From assembly GCF_001274775.1 (NCBI RefSeq), contig NZ_LGUE01000005.1, positions 292,344 through 356,343 on the forward strand: DNA of 64,000 bases, read 5' to 3'. The position numbers and the translations under genes are program-made. The stretch comes from Rossellomorea marisflavi (GTDB lineage: Bacteria; Bacillota; Bacilli; Bacillales; Bacillaceae_B). This document shows positions 1 through 7,862 of this stretch, piece by piece; within the stretch, counting starts at the first letter, position 1; the number at the start of each line of letters is the position of its first letter. The notes below the pieces were generated by a model. The model saw only the letters and a program-made list of their open reading frames with translations, had not been told where the DNA came from and did not search any database.

Positions 1-2
1 AC

Positions 3-1010
3 TCAAGAGTCAGGCGCTACCGGCCAGACGGATCGTCCGGATATATCGGAGCGGTGAAACGGTATGCGGCAAGCTTGTGCACCGGGGAAATCCTGGTGGA
101 GGTTGATCATGATGACGAGCTCACGGAGGATTGTCTGGAGAAAATCGTGTCGGCCTTCCAGGCGAATCCCGAAGCCGGATTTGCCTATGGGGATTGTACG
201 GAGGTCCATGCCGACAATCTTCACGCCCATTGGTACGGGTGGGACAGCGGCTACGGCTATAACCTGTACTACCGGGTGTGGATCCATAAGATGAAGCGCT
301 GGCAGAACGTGAATAAGCACACGGCCCTTAATGGAACGACCATCAGGCATCTCGTCGGCCTTCCGAACCATCCCCGTGCATGGAGGCGGGACTGCTATCA
401 TCTCATCGGTGGGCACAGGGAGGAGCTGCTCGTGGCAGATGACTATGACCTTCTCGTCCGGACGTTCCTGTCTACCCGTGTCGTGGCCATCCCGGACCTT
501 CTCTATATCCAATACCGGAACGCAGGTGGGAGCAATACGACGTTTACAAGGAACAAGCAGATCCAGCTTCTCGTGCAGCAGCTTTACCTCTATTATGGGG
601 ACCGGATCGGGGAGAGGCTCGAGTCCCTTGAACTGCCCCGTGAGATTCCATATGACCGGATCTGGAAGCGGAAAACGGATGATGCCGGTGTGAAGACGGC
701 TCATCTCATCCATGAGAGGGAGGATCGTCGCTCATTGTTATTCCCCATCCCTCATGAAGAAGAAGAGTATGATCACACTCTTCTTCTTGAAGCACTCAGG
801 GAAGGCCTGGAAACCGGATTCTCAGATCATGAGATTGTCATCGCCGGAAGGATCCCGCATCTTGTGGAAACCTACGCGGCCAATGCACCGATGGGGGCGA
901 TCAGGTGGTGGCCGATGGAAGTGGAAGATGATTGGGAAACCTGTCTCCGGTATGCTTCTTACATGGCTTCGTGTAAGGAGAAGGTGGTTGTGGGAAGGGG
1001 AGGGACTTAA
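3..1010 (+). CDS. Family 2 glycosyltransferase, 5' end outside the window
   Basis: The reading frame is open from the first bases of the window, and the sequence before the first possible internal start (GTG at 54) still looks like glycosyltransferase, so the gene begins upstream. About 335 residues are visible. The VDHDDE stretch near residue 37 fits the metal and nucleotide-sugar binding DXD motif of GT-A folds. A later ADDYDLLVR segment fits the acceptor-side acidic motif of GT2 enzymes. The role is transfer of a sugar to a cell-surface glycan or protein. The acceptor cannot be told, because the upstream neighbours are not visible. It ends at a TAA, 87 bases before the next small gene. Confidence 0.8.
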   Translation, partial: SRVRRYRPDGSSGYIGAVKRYAASLCTGEILVEVDHDDELTEDCLEKIVSAFQANPEAGFAYGDCTEVHADNLHAHWYGWDSGYGYNLYYRVWIHKMKRWQNVNKHTALNGTTIRHLVGLPNHPRAWRRDCYHLIGGHREELLVADDYDLLVRTFLSTRVVAIPDLLYIQYRNAGGSNTTFTRNKQIQLLVQQLYLYYGDRIGERLESLELPREIPYDRIWKRKTDDAGVKTAHLIHEREDRRSLLFPIPHEEEEYDHTLLLEALREGLETGFSDHEIVIAGRIPHLVETYAANAPMGAIRWWPMEVEDDWETCLRYASYMASCKEKVVVGRGGT

Positions 1011-1097
1011 AGGAGGGACAACGCTCAATTTACCTGATACAAAAAATCCTGAAAATGGTACAATCAACACATCAATGCGTTTTCAGGAGGGTGTTTT

Positions 1098-1292
1098 ATG
1101 GTCGGAGGAGACATTGTATTTCAATTGATCATGCTCATCATGCTTGGGACATTGGTGGTTGCCACCATTTATGTCGCACGCTCCATCATCAAAGGCAAAC
1201 AAAAGAGGAGTCACGAAGAAGCGCGACTATGATCAATTGAGGGTAAGCTTGATGATATGATAGCGGTCATTGAAAAAAAGAAGCCGGAGTGA
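1098..1292 (+). pseudogene. DUF4083-type small membrane protein interrupted by an in-frame TGA
   Basis: An AGGAGG site at 1085-1090 precedes the ATG at 1098 by 7 bases. The first 44 codons give a short N-terminus, one hydrophobic helix and a basic tail ending EEARL, then TGA at 1230-1232. The same frame continues for 19 more codons (starting SIEGKLDDMIAVIEKKK) to a second TGA at 1290. In DUF4083 proteins of Bacillus, the helix is followed by exactly this kind of IEKKLDxIIxLLEK coiled tail. The gene therefore looks broken by one stop codon, or is read as a 44-residue protein (1098-1232). Function is unknown in the family. A sequencing error is the main alternative. Confidence 0.6.
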
Positions 1293-1330
1293 ATCGGTAT
1301 TTAGACGATCCGATGGGCGAGAGAAATAAT

Positions 1331-1370
1331 AAAACCGGACGCGCCAGCAAATGGCCGTCCGGTTTTATTT
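1331..1370. terminator. Bidirectional rho-independent terminator
   Basis: Inverted repeat aaaaccggac / gtccggtttt (1331-1340 and 1357-1366) with A and T runs on both sides. It serves the DUF4083 gene on the plus strand and the OpuF-type operon on the minus strand. Confidence 0.8.
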
Positions 1371-1373
1371 ATT

Positions 1374-2891
1374 TTATTGAATCAGCTTATTCTCCTTCAA
1401 ATACTCTTCAGCCACTTCTCTTGCAGAGCGGTCTTCGACGGAAACCTGATAGTTCATTTCCCTCATCTCGTCATCCGTGATCTTACCGGACAATTTGTTG
1501 AGGATGTCCTCAAGCTCTGGGTATTCTTCAAGGAGCTCCTCTTTCATGATCGGGGCACCCTGATACGGAGGGAAGAGGCCCTTATCATCTTCGAGTACTT
1601 TCAGGTTGTATTTCTCGATTTCAGGATCAGTGGAGTAGGCGTCGGCCAGATTGATCTTGCCTGAATCAATGGCTGTGTACCGCAGTTCGGGCTGCATGAC
1701 CTTCACGGATGGGAACTCGATGCCATAAAGTTTCTGGATGCCGGGGTAGCCGTCGTCCCGCTCAGGGAATTCCGGTGTGAATCCAGCCTTGATGCTGCCC
1801 TGGATGGCCTTCAAATCGGAAATGGTCTTCAGGTCATACTGCTGTGCCAGCTCCTCGGAAACGGCAAGGGCATAGGTATTGTTGTACTTCATCGGCTCAA
1901 GTAACGCGAAGCCGAGTTTATCCTTTGCACCTTCCTTCGCCTGTTTATAGACGTCCTCCTCGTTGGTGCTTTCAGGTGATTCCTTCAGGAGATCGGCAAT
2001 GACGGTCCCTGTGAATTCAGGGTAGATGTCGATATCCCCGGACCTCAGGGCATTGAACATGAAGGTGGTCGGCCCCATATTCGGCTTCACCTCAACCGTG
2101 ATGTTGGTTTCATCTTCAATCAGGAGCTTATACATATTCATGAGGATCTCCGGCTCGGGTCCAAGCTTCCCGCCGATGACAAGATCGGCTTCCTTCGGTT
2201 TTAAGAAGGCGGAACCTCCGATGATCAAGAAGGCGATGACGATGACAGATGCCACCGATATCAGGGATTTCTTGAATGATAGCCTTCCGATGATCCGCAA
2301 TAGGAAATCGAAGAAAAGCGCCAGCAGGGCAGCGGGGATGGCACCGAGAAGGATCAGATCGGTATCGTTACGGCTGATCCCGACGGTGATGAGATCCCCG
2401 AGCCCACCGGCTCCAATCAAGGCGGCGATTGTCGTCGTGCCGATGATGAGGACCATCGACGTCCGGATCCCGGCCATGATGACAGGCATGGCAAGTGGCA
2501 GCTCGACTTTGACCAGGCGCCTCCAGCTGTTCATCCCGAGGCCCTTTGCCGCTTCTGTCAAGGCGGGATCCACTTCATTGATACCCGTATACACATTCCT
2601 CAGGATCGGGAGGAGCGCATAGGCGACAAGGGCGATAATGGAAGGGACGGTCCCGATACCCACTAGGGGAATCAAAAGTCCGAGGAGGGCCAGCGACGGA
2701 ATCGTCTGGAAGACGGCCGTGATGCCGATGATCCCTTCGGCAATCTTTTGCTTCCGGGTCAAATAGATGCCCAGTGGAATTGATATGATAAGGGCAAAGA
2801 ACAAGGCAATGAATGATATTTCGATATGCTGTAAGAGGTCATTAAGCAATTCGCCTTTGCGGTTATTGAACGTATCCATTAATCCGTTCAT
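1374..2891 (-). CDS. opuFB: Fused permease / substrate-binding protein of an osmolyte-type ABC importer (OpuF/EgtU-like)
   Basis: A 505-residue hybrid. Residues 1 to about 230 form a BPD_transp_1 permease with several helices, including the EAAKGLGM coupling loop. A further helix then leads into an OpuAC-type binding domain from about residue 237 to the end, facing outward. Recognisable motifs are GGKLGPEPEI, PEFTGT and FPPYQGAP. Hybrid proteins of this kind import glycine betaine and other compatible solutes (OpuF of Bacillus, BilE of Listeria) or ergothioneine (EgtU of Streptococcus pneumoniae). Its start overlaps the stop of the ATPase gene by 4 bases (2888-2891), so the two are translationally coupled. 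Which substrate it binds is not settled by the sequence as read here. Confidence 0.85.
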   Translation of the reverse strand: MNGLMDTFNNRKGELLNDLLQHIEISFIALFFALIISIPLGIYLTRKQKIAEGIIGITAVFQTIPSLALLGLLIPLVGIGTVPSIIALVAYALLPILRNVYTGINEVDPALTEAAKGLGMNSWRRLVKVELPLAMPVIMAGIRTSMVLIIGTTTIAALIGAGGLGDLITVGISRNDTDLILLGAIPAALLALFFDFLLRIIGRLSFKKSLISVASVIVIAFLIIGGSAFLKPKEADLVIGGKLGPEPEILMNMYKLLIEDETNITVEVKPNMGPTTFMFNALRSGDIDIYPEFTGTVIADLLKESPESTNEEDVYKQAKEGAKDKLGFALLEPMKYNNTYALAVSEELAQQYDLKTISDLKAIQGSIKAGFTPEFPERDDGYPGIQKLYGIEFPSVKVMQPELRYTAIDSGKINLADAYSTDPEIEKYNLKVLEDDKGLFPPYQGAPIMKEELLEEYPELEDILNKLSGKITDDEMREMNYQVSVEDRSAREVAEEYLKENKLIQ

Positions 2892-3841
2892 CCAGTTTCA
2901 CCCGCTCTCGTCCCAGCAAGATGCCGGATGATGGTTTCCCTTGAAACGTACCCGACGGGGGTCCCATCTTTTTTCACGATGGCAATCTCTTCATGTGCGA
3001 GTGCTGAAAGGGTTTCGTGAATCGTACTGTCGATGGGGATATATGCCCGGTCCACATCCAGCGGTTCCTCAATCGGTGAAAGGATATCGGCCAGGTTGAA
3101 TTCATTCTCAAGAGAATGACCTTTTCCACCGATGAAATCCCTGACAAATTCGTTGGCGGGTTTCTGGATCAGCTCTGCAGGTGTCCCTACCTGTGCGACT
3201 TCTCCATCCTTCATGAGGCAGATGCGATCTCCGAGCTTCAGAGCCTCCTGCATGTCATGGGTGACAAACACGATGGTTTTTTTGATTTCCTTCTGAAGGG
3301 CCAGGATATCATCCTGTAGCTTTTCCCTTGTGATGGGATCTAGGGCACTGAATGGTTCATCCATCAGGATGAATTCAGGGTCTGCTGCAAGGGCACGTGC
3401 AACGCCGATGCGCTGTTGCTGACCACCCGATAATTCACCAGGCTTCCGGTCCTTATAATCAGCAGGATTAAGACCCACCATCCGTAAAAGCTCATCCACA
3501 CGCTTGCTTGTCTTTTCTTTCGGCCACTTCTTCATCTCGGGTACGATGGCGATATTCTCCTCGATGGTCATATGTGGGAACAGTCCGATATTCTGTAGCA
3601 CATACCCGATGTTCCATCTCAGCTCGTGCACATTGTATGTACTGACTTTCTCATCATTGATATAAATCGTCCCATCAGATAACTCAATGAGCCGGTTGAT
3701 CATTTTGAGCGTCGTTGTCTTTCCGCATCCACTCGGACCGATCAGCACAAAGATTTCTCCATTTGGAATCGTGAAACTGACTGAGTCCACTGCCTTCTTA
3801 TTTCCGTCAAATACTTTTGAGACATTCTCAAATCGGATCAT
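2888..3841 (-). CDS. opuFA: ATP-binding subunit of the OpuF/EgtU-type importer
   Basis: A 317-residue ABC ATPase that powers the fused permease/binding protein downstream. Walker A is GPSGCGKTT, the signature is LSGGQQQR, and Walker B is FILMDEP with the H-loop TVFVTHD. The last 60 or so residues form a CBS-like segment (starting near DVDRAYIPID and ending YVSRETIIRHLA). CBS regions in OpuA-type ATPases are known to sense ionic strength or nucleotides. Whether this short one does is inference. The gene is first in a two-gene operon transcribed leftward. The upstream region (3842-4000) also lies next to a divergent MhqR-type promoter. Confidence 0.9.
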   Translation of the reverse strand: MIRFENVSKVFDGNKKAVDSVSFTIPNGEIFVLIGPSGCGKTTTLKMINRLIELSDGTIYINDEKVSTYNVHELRWNIGYVLQNIGLFPHMTIEENIAIVPEMKKWPKEKTSKRVDELLRMVGLNPADYKDRKPGELSGGQQQRIGVARALAADPEFILMDEPFSALDPITREKLQDDILALQKEIKKTIVFVTHDMQEALKLGDRICLMKDGEVAQVGTPAELIQKPANEFVRDFIGGKGHSLENEFNLADILSPIEEPLDVDRAYIPIDSTIHETLSALAHEEIAIVKKDGTPVGYVSRETIIRHLAGTRAGETG

Positions 3842-3967
3842 TTCTTACCTCCCTCTTATACAATAAGTAACGTACTCCTTAAAATGGAGCCTACCTAATA
3901 AGATTCCTTTTATTCATACAAGATAAACGCCTTTTCAACGTAAATAAGGAGCAAACATGCAAGAAAA

Positions 3968-3985
3968 TATCTCGAATTAAAAGTT
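3968..3985. promoter_or_regulatory. Upstream degenerate MhqR-type half operator
   Basis: tATCTCGAATTaaaAGTt shares its left half and centre with the better operator at 4031-4048, but its right half is degenerate. It lies upstream of the -35 of the dioxygenase operon and could be an accessory site or a relic. The function is inference. Confidence 0.35.
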
Positions 3986-4000
3986 TTTTCTCCTAAACCA

Positions 4001-4048
4001 TTGACATTGAAAGAGCATCCATCATATAATTATCTCGAATTAAAGATA
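4001..4048 (+). promoter_or_regulatory. Promoter with MhqR-type operator
   Basis: TTGACA (4001-4006), an 18-base spacer and TATAAT (4025-4030) form a near-ideal sigma-A promoter. Directly after the -10 is TATCTCGAATTAAAGATA (4031-4048), an imperfect palindrome TATCT--AATT--AGATA. It matches the MhqR operator known from Bacillus subtilis (tATCTcgaAtTCgAGATa), which also sits at or just after the -10. The promoter points at the dioxygenase operon starting at 4568. A very similar arrangement precedes the nitroreductase at 32117. Confidence 0.75.
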
Positions 4049-4111
4049 TTTTAATTCAGAGTAAAAGATGGAATAAAGAACAAACTATTGAAAATAGTAT
4101 AAATGCTACGA

Positions 4112-4242
4112 AGACCGTTCCTTTCCGCTACAGGCACTTGCTTTCCACGGGGAGGAAGTCGAGCCTCCTCATTCTTGCGGGGTCTCGAACATCCCTCTAT
4201 TCCCGTAGGAGTCAAGTACCTTCCGCTCCAATGCACTCTGGG
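4112..4242 (-). repeat. GC-rich palindromic intergenic repeat, copy A
   Basis: About 130 bases, from a cgttcctttccgcta edge to a cttccgctccaatgcac edge. Inside is the gggGtctcgaac / ctattcccgtaggagtc core found in the other copies. It is inverted relative to copy B, which lies 127 bases downstream, and both sit in the 5' leader of the dioxygenase operon. No protein gene is supported here. Confidence 0.7.
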
Positions 4243-4368
4243 TATCATCTCAGTTGCGAAAGAGTGGAAGGAGAGCAGGATCATTTCAGAAAAGAAATCA
4301 GAAATCGTTTTTGAATGAGTTACACCCATCAAGGTCTGTTAGGAACACTCACTTTAAATCATCGAAAA

Positions 4369-4495
4369 GTGAGTGGTAGCGGAGGGGTGCCGACTCCTGC
4401 GGAAAAGGAGGGAAGGTTGAGACCCTGCAGGCGATAGCCGAAGCGGCTCAACTCCCTCCCCGCGGAAAGCGGCACCCCGCAGCGAACACGAACGG
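4369..4495 (+). repeat. GC-rich palindromic intergenic repeat, copy B
   Basis: The opposite orientation of copy A. It runs from gtagcggaggggtgccgac through actcctgcgg, gagaccctgcagg and cggctcaac to ccgcggaaagcgg and a cgaacgg edge. It ends about 70 bases before the dioxygenase start codon. Confidence 0.7.
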
Positions 4496-4567
4496 CCCCA
4501 TCTATCCACCATGAACCTACAACAAAAAAACCATATAAACCATTCCGAACCAAAGGAGAGATCCACC

Positions 4568-5506
4568 ATGCAAAAACGAACAGCCGGAATCCACCACATC
4601 ACCGCCATCGTCGGACATCCACAGGAAAACATCGACTTCTACGCAGGCGTCCTCGGACTCCGCCTCGTCAAACAAACCGTCAACTTCGACGACCCGGGCA
4701 CCTATCATCTTTACTTCGGAGATGAAGGCGGAAATCCAGGAACCATCATCACCTTCTTCCCTTGGGCAGGTGCCCGCCAAGGCGCCATCGGAGACGGGCA
4801 AGTGGGTGTCACCACCTATGCCGTACCAACAGGAAGCCTTTCTTTTTGGAAAGAGCGCCTGGCGACGTTCAACATCGAGGCAAAAGAATCACAGCGTTTC
4901 GGCGAAACGTATCTGACGTTCGATGATCCACACGGCCTTCACCTGGAAATCGTGGAGCGGGAAGGCGGGGAGAACAACGGCTGGTCGTTCGGAGGGGTAT
5001 CACCCGACGTCGCCATCAAAGGGTTCGGTGGAGCCATCCTTCTATCTGCACGCCCTGAAAAAACGGCTGAATTGCTGGAGCAGGTGATGGGTCTTGAGAA
5101 GGTAGGCGAGGAAGGGGACTATATACGCTTCCGATCTACGGCTGACATCGGAAATCTCGTCGACGTGAAGAAAACCTCCGTCGGCCGGGGACGCTCTGGA
5201 GTGGGGACGGTCCACCATATCGCATGGAGGGCGGAAGATGACCAAGACCAGCTCCAATGGCAGCGCCTTGTCGGCGAAAGCGGCTATGGCGTCACTGAAG
5301 TGAAGGACAGAAACTACTTCAACGCCATATACTTCCGGGAGCACGGAGAGATCCTGTTTGAGATCGCGACGGACCCTCCAGGGTTTGCACATGATGAAAC
5401 GGTGGAAACAATGGGAGAGAAGCTCATGCTGCCTGAGCAGTATGAGGGACATCGGGACAGGATCGAGCAGGCCCTGATCCCGATCGAAGTGAAAGAGCTA
5501 GACTAA
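4568..5506 (+). CDS. Ring-cleaving dioxygenase of the VOC superfamily (MhqA/MhqE/MhqO type)
   Basis: A 312-residue protein with two VOC modules. The first begins GIHHITAIVG and the second has VHHIAWR (H216-H217). A late acidic ligand lies in GEILFEIATDPPGF. This is the metal-binding His/His/Glu pattern of extradiol-type dioxygenases that open hydroquinone and catechol rings. ATG 4568 was chosen because AAGGAG lies at 4553-4558, whereas the upstream ATG at 4511 lacks a good site. It is first of three co-directional genes (flavin reductase, quinone reductase) behind the MhqR-type promoter, which fits detoxification of quinones. Two paralogues lie at 33.6 and 34.7 kb. The exact ring substrate is unknown. 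Confidence 0.85.
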   Translation: MQKRTAGIHHITAIVGHPQENIDFYAGVLGLRLVKQTVNFDDPGTYHLYFGDEGGNPGTIITFFPWAGARQGAIGDGQVGVTTYAVPTGSLSFWKERLATFNIEAKESQRFGETYLTFDDPHGLHLEIVEREGGENNGWSFGGVSPDVAIKGFGGAILLSARPEKTAELLEQVMGLEKVGEEGDYIRFRSTADIGNLVDVKKTSVGRGRSGVGTVHHIAWRAEDDQDQLQWQRLVGESGYGVTEVKDRNYFNAIYFREHGEILFEIATDPPGFAHDETVETMGEKLMLPEQYEGHRDRIEQALIPIEVKELD

Positions 5507-5522
5507 TCGGGGAGTGATTTCA

Positions 5523-6116
5523 TTGATTTCCATTGATCCATCGCAGCTATCGGCCAAGGAAAACTACAAGTTCCTCATCGGGAGCATCATCCCGAGGCCG
5601 ATTGCATTCGTAACATCCCAATCGCCGTCGGGAACGGTGAACGGAGCACCATTTTCCTTCTTCAATATCGTTTCAGCGGACCCGCCGATGGTTTCCATTG
5701 CCGTCCAGCGCAAAGCAGGTGAACAGAAGGACACAGCAAGGAATATCGCACAAACAAAGGAATTTGTCGTCCATATCGTGGATGAGGGCAACGTAAGCAA
5801 GATCAATGAAACGGCCGCCAGCTTGAAGCCGGATGAGAGTGAAGTGGAGCTTGCCGGATTGACTCCCACCAAGAGTGAGGTGGTGGGGGTACCGGGTGTA
5901 GAAGAAGCGAAAGTACGGATGGAATGCGTGCTGGAGCAGATCGTCACTGCAGGGGGAGGCGATCTTGTCATCGGTCGGATCGTGAAGTTCCATATCCGTG
6001 AGGACCTGTATGCAAACGGCCGTATCGATAAGGAGAAGCTCCAGGCCGTCAGCCGTCTGGCAGGGAATGACTATGCCAAGATCGGTGAAACCTTCACGAT
6101 CAAACGACCGGATTGA
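5523..6116 (+). CDS. Flavin reductase-like, FMN-binding split-barrel protein
   Basis: About 197 residues, of the DIM6/NTAB flavin-reductase family that binds FMN and supplies reduced flavin or reduces flavin-linked substrates. The conserved early block IIPRPIAFVTS, followed by NGAPFSFFN and DPPMVSIAV, is the FMN-binding core of the family. TTG at 5523 is preferred because GGGGAG (5509-5514) is 8 bases upstream. An in-frame GTG at 5514 would overlap that site. It lies 16 bases after the dioxygenase stop, so the two are probably co-transcribed and share the response to aromatic electrophiles. The physiological substrate is not known. Confidence 0.8.
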   Translation: MISIDPSQLSAKENYKFLIGSIIPRPIAFVTSQSPSGTVNGAPFSFFNIVSADPPMVSIAVQRKAGEQKDTARNIAQTKEFVVHIVDEGNVSKINETAASLKPDESEVELAGLTPTKSEVVGVPGVEEAKVRMECVLEQIVTAGGGDLVIGRIVKFHIREDLYANGRIDKEKLQAVSRLAGNDYAKIGETFTIKRPD

Positions 6117-6149
6117 ATGAAGCACATCTAGAGTCAGAGGAGAATGAAC

Positions 6150-6812
6150 ATGGGATTTTTCAGTAAACTATTCGGAACACAACAAAAGGAGGAAACAACG
6201 ATGGAAAACGTAAAAGTAGCAGTGATTTATTATAGTTCAACAGGTACCAACTACAAAATGGCCCAGTGGGCGGAAGAAGGGGCGAAGGAAGCCGGCGCAG
6301 AAGTGAAAGTACTGAAGGTGCCTGAAACAGCGCCACAAGGTGCCATTGAATCCAATCCGGCTTGGAAAGCACATGTTGAGGCAACGAAAGATGTTCCGGA
6401 AGTGACGCTTGCCGATCTTGAATGGGCCGACGCCATCATCTTCAGCATCCCGACCCGCTTCGGAAACGTACCTGGACAGGTAAAACAGTTCATTGATACG
6501 ACTGGTGGACTGTGGTTCAACGGGAAGCTTGCCAACAAAGTGGTCAGTGCTATGACGTCAGCCCAGAATCCACACGGAGGCCAGGAGCAAACCATCCTGT
6601 CTCTATACACGACGATGCACCACTGGGGAGCGATCGTGGCATCCCCTGGATACACAGATCCTGTTCTCTTTACAACAGGAGGAAACCCATACGGAACGAG
6701 TGTGACCGTCGACCAGGAAGGCAATATGGTCGAAAACGTGGAGCCTGCCGTGAAGCATCAGGCAAAACGTACCGTCACCGTCGCTGGCTGGGTGAAGCAA
6801 GGTAACCAATAA
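6150..6812 (+). CDS. NAD(P)H:quinone oxidoreductase, WrbA-like flavodoxin fold
   Basis: A flavodoxin-fold protein of the WrbA family that reduces quinones by two electrons at an FMN. SSTGTNYKMA is the phosphate loop. PTRFGNVPGQ and a later AQNPHGGQE are the other FMN contacts typical of WrbA. Two starts are credible. ATG 6150 has AGAGGAG 8 bases upstream and adds an N-terminal MGFFSKLFG segment. ATG 6201 has a stronger AAAGGAGG and gives a standard 203-residue WrbA. Third in the MhqR-type operon, followed by a clear terminator. Confidence 0.85.
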   Translation: MGFFSKLFGTQQKEETTMENVKVAVIYYSSTGTNYKMAQWAEEGAKEAGAEVKVLKVPETAPQGAIESNPAWKAHVEATKDVPEVTLADLEWADAIIFSIPTRFGNVPGQVKQFIDTTGGLWFNGKLANKVVSAMTSAQNPHGGQEQTILSLYTTMHHWGAIVASPGYTDPVLFTTGGNPYGTSVTVDQEGNMVENVEPAVKHQAKRTVTVAGWVKQGNQ

Positions 6813-6821
6813 CGCAGAATC

Positions 6822-6853
6822 AGCCGCAGGGATGGGTCCCTGCGGCTTTTTTT
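6822..6853 (+). terminator. Rho-independent terminator of the quinone operon
   Basis: Stem agccgcaggga / tccctgcggct with a short loop and a run of seven T, directly after the quinone reductase stop. Confidence 0.85.
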
Positions 6854-7217
6854 ATTGAGTCAGTTCCTTCTCGAGATTCCGGTCAAGGACGAACACTTCG
6901 ATCCTTTCACCGGACCTGGTGCTGATATCGCTATGACTTGTAAGGACGTGGCAGTTCGCCAGCTTTTCTACGACGTCTTCGAACTTCTCCCCGTACATCT
7001 CCCGGAGGATCTGCCTCATCTGCTTCACGAGCTTCCGTCCATTATCATGTTCCACCAGATGCTTTTCTTCTACGGTGAGGACGCCCTTGAACCGTGCAAT
7101 CACCATATCTTCGACGATGTAGGTCCTCGTCTCCTGTGGTCCCCTCCCGATCAATTCCCTTTGGAGCTTGATGAAGGCTTCGCTCAGCTCGGCCTCTAAT
7201 CGTTTTTTCGTTGCCAT
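6852..7217 (-). CDS. DUF2294 protein
   Basis: A 121-residue soluble protein with the DUF2294 pattern, including GRGPQETRTYIVEDMVI, a central KHLVEHDNGRKLVKQ helix and a C-terminal VFVLDRNLEKE strand. Members are widespread in Bacillaceae and have no firm function. No membrane segment or catalytic motif can be seen. The start ATG at 7217 is preceded by aggaggatc on the minus strand. It is transcribed alone, convergent with the quinone operon. Confidence 0.75.
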   Translation of the reverse strand: MATKKRLEAELSEAFIKLQRELIGRGPQETRTYIVEDMVIARFKGVLTVEEKHLVEHDNGRKLVKQMRQILREMYGEKFEDVVEKLANCHVLTSHSDISTRSGERIEVFVLDRNLEKELTQ

Positions 7218-7456
7218 ATGATCCTCCTGAATTCCGCGTGCGTCTTTTCAACGACAATCGTACGTCCATAAGGTAGGGGAAGTCAATCCTATTTTTTTGT
7301 TTTATAAGAATAGAAATAATGAGATTGAGTGAGTAATACGGAGTAAATAAAGTTAATTTTTAGTATTTTGATTGAATATGATTGTTTTCTCTGGTTTTTC
7401 GTCGTTTACAACGGAATGAACTCGGAGTAATATCAATTTCATAAACAACAGCATCA

Positions 7457-7580
7457 ACCGGCCTAATCTCGAAAGAGAGCGGAGGAACCAATTTTTTGGG
7501 GTTAATTCTACTGTGTAGAAGGGATGAGAAAACTCTTTCGCCATCCTACCCGTCAGCTAACTTCGTCGGCTAAAGCGAAG
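7457..7580 (+). ncRNA. c-di-AMP riboswitch (ydaO/yuaA type) ahead of kdp
   Basis: The order of conserved blocks matches the ydaO/yuaA class: accggcctaatctc, gagcggaggaaccaa, ttggggttaattcta, then atcctacccgtcagctaac and cgtcggcta. This class binds cyclic di-AMP and shuts off potassium uptake genes when the ligand is high. A long terminator hairpin follows at 7741-7832, then the kdp genes. Assignment to the class is from sequence pattern. The ligand is from knowledge of the class. Confidence 0.88.
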
Positions 7581-7740
7581 GAGGTCCACAAGACCGCCTT
7601 AATCAGGGGGCATCTCTTGTTGCAGACATCTGTGACGTGAGGGGCAGCCTGTGTATGTAGGTCTTTTTATTATGCCTATACGAAAAAGAATACGTGGAAG
7701 ACAGAATGCAAAGAAGGCATGAAGCCTGCTGGGCATTAAG

Positions 7741-7835
7741 TAGACCAATGTGTGCTTTTTCTCCAATTCTATGAAGATCATGTTCATGATTTTCACATGG
7801 GGAAGAAGTGTGCGTTGGTCTATTTTTTTCGGTCT
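7741..7835 (+). terminator. Riboswitch-controlled terminator before kdp
   Basis: The segment tagaccaatgtgtgcttttt (from about 7741) pairs with aagtgtgcgttggtcta (to about 7830), using several G-U pairs and giving a stem of about 24 bp. A run of seven T follows. The stretch 7218-7456 upstream of the riboswitch is AT-rich and shows no gene. A kdp promoter should lie there, but I could not fix it. Confidence 0.7.
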
Positions 7836-7862
7836 GGGCCAAAAAGTAAAGGAGGAATCAAG

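Noticed and set aside
822..1070. Frame opposite the glycosyltransferase gene
   Set aside because: A shadow of a well-supported coding frame with no start signal.
4051..4632. Short frames across repeat copies A and B
   Set aside because: They follow the repeat, lack ribosome binding sites and do not resemble proteins. Similar frames occur in copy C.
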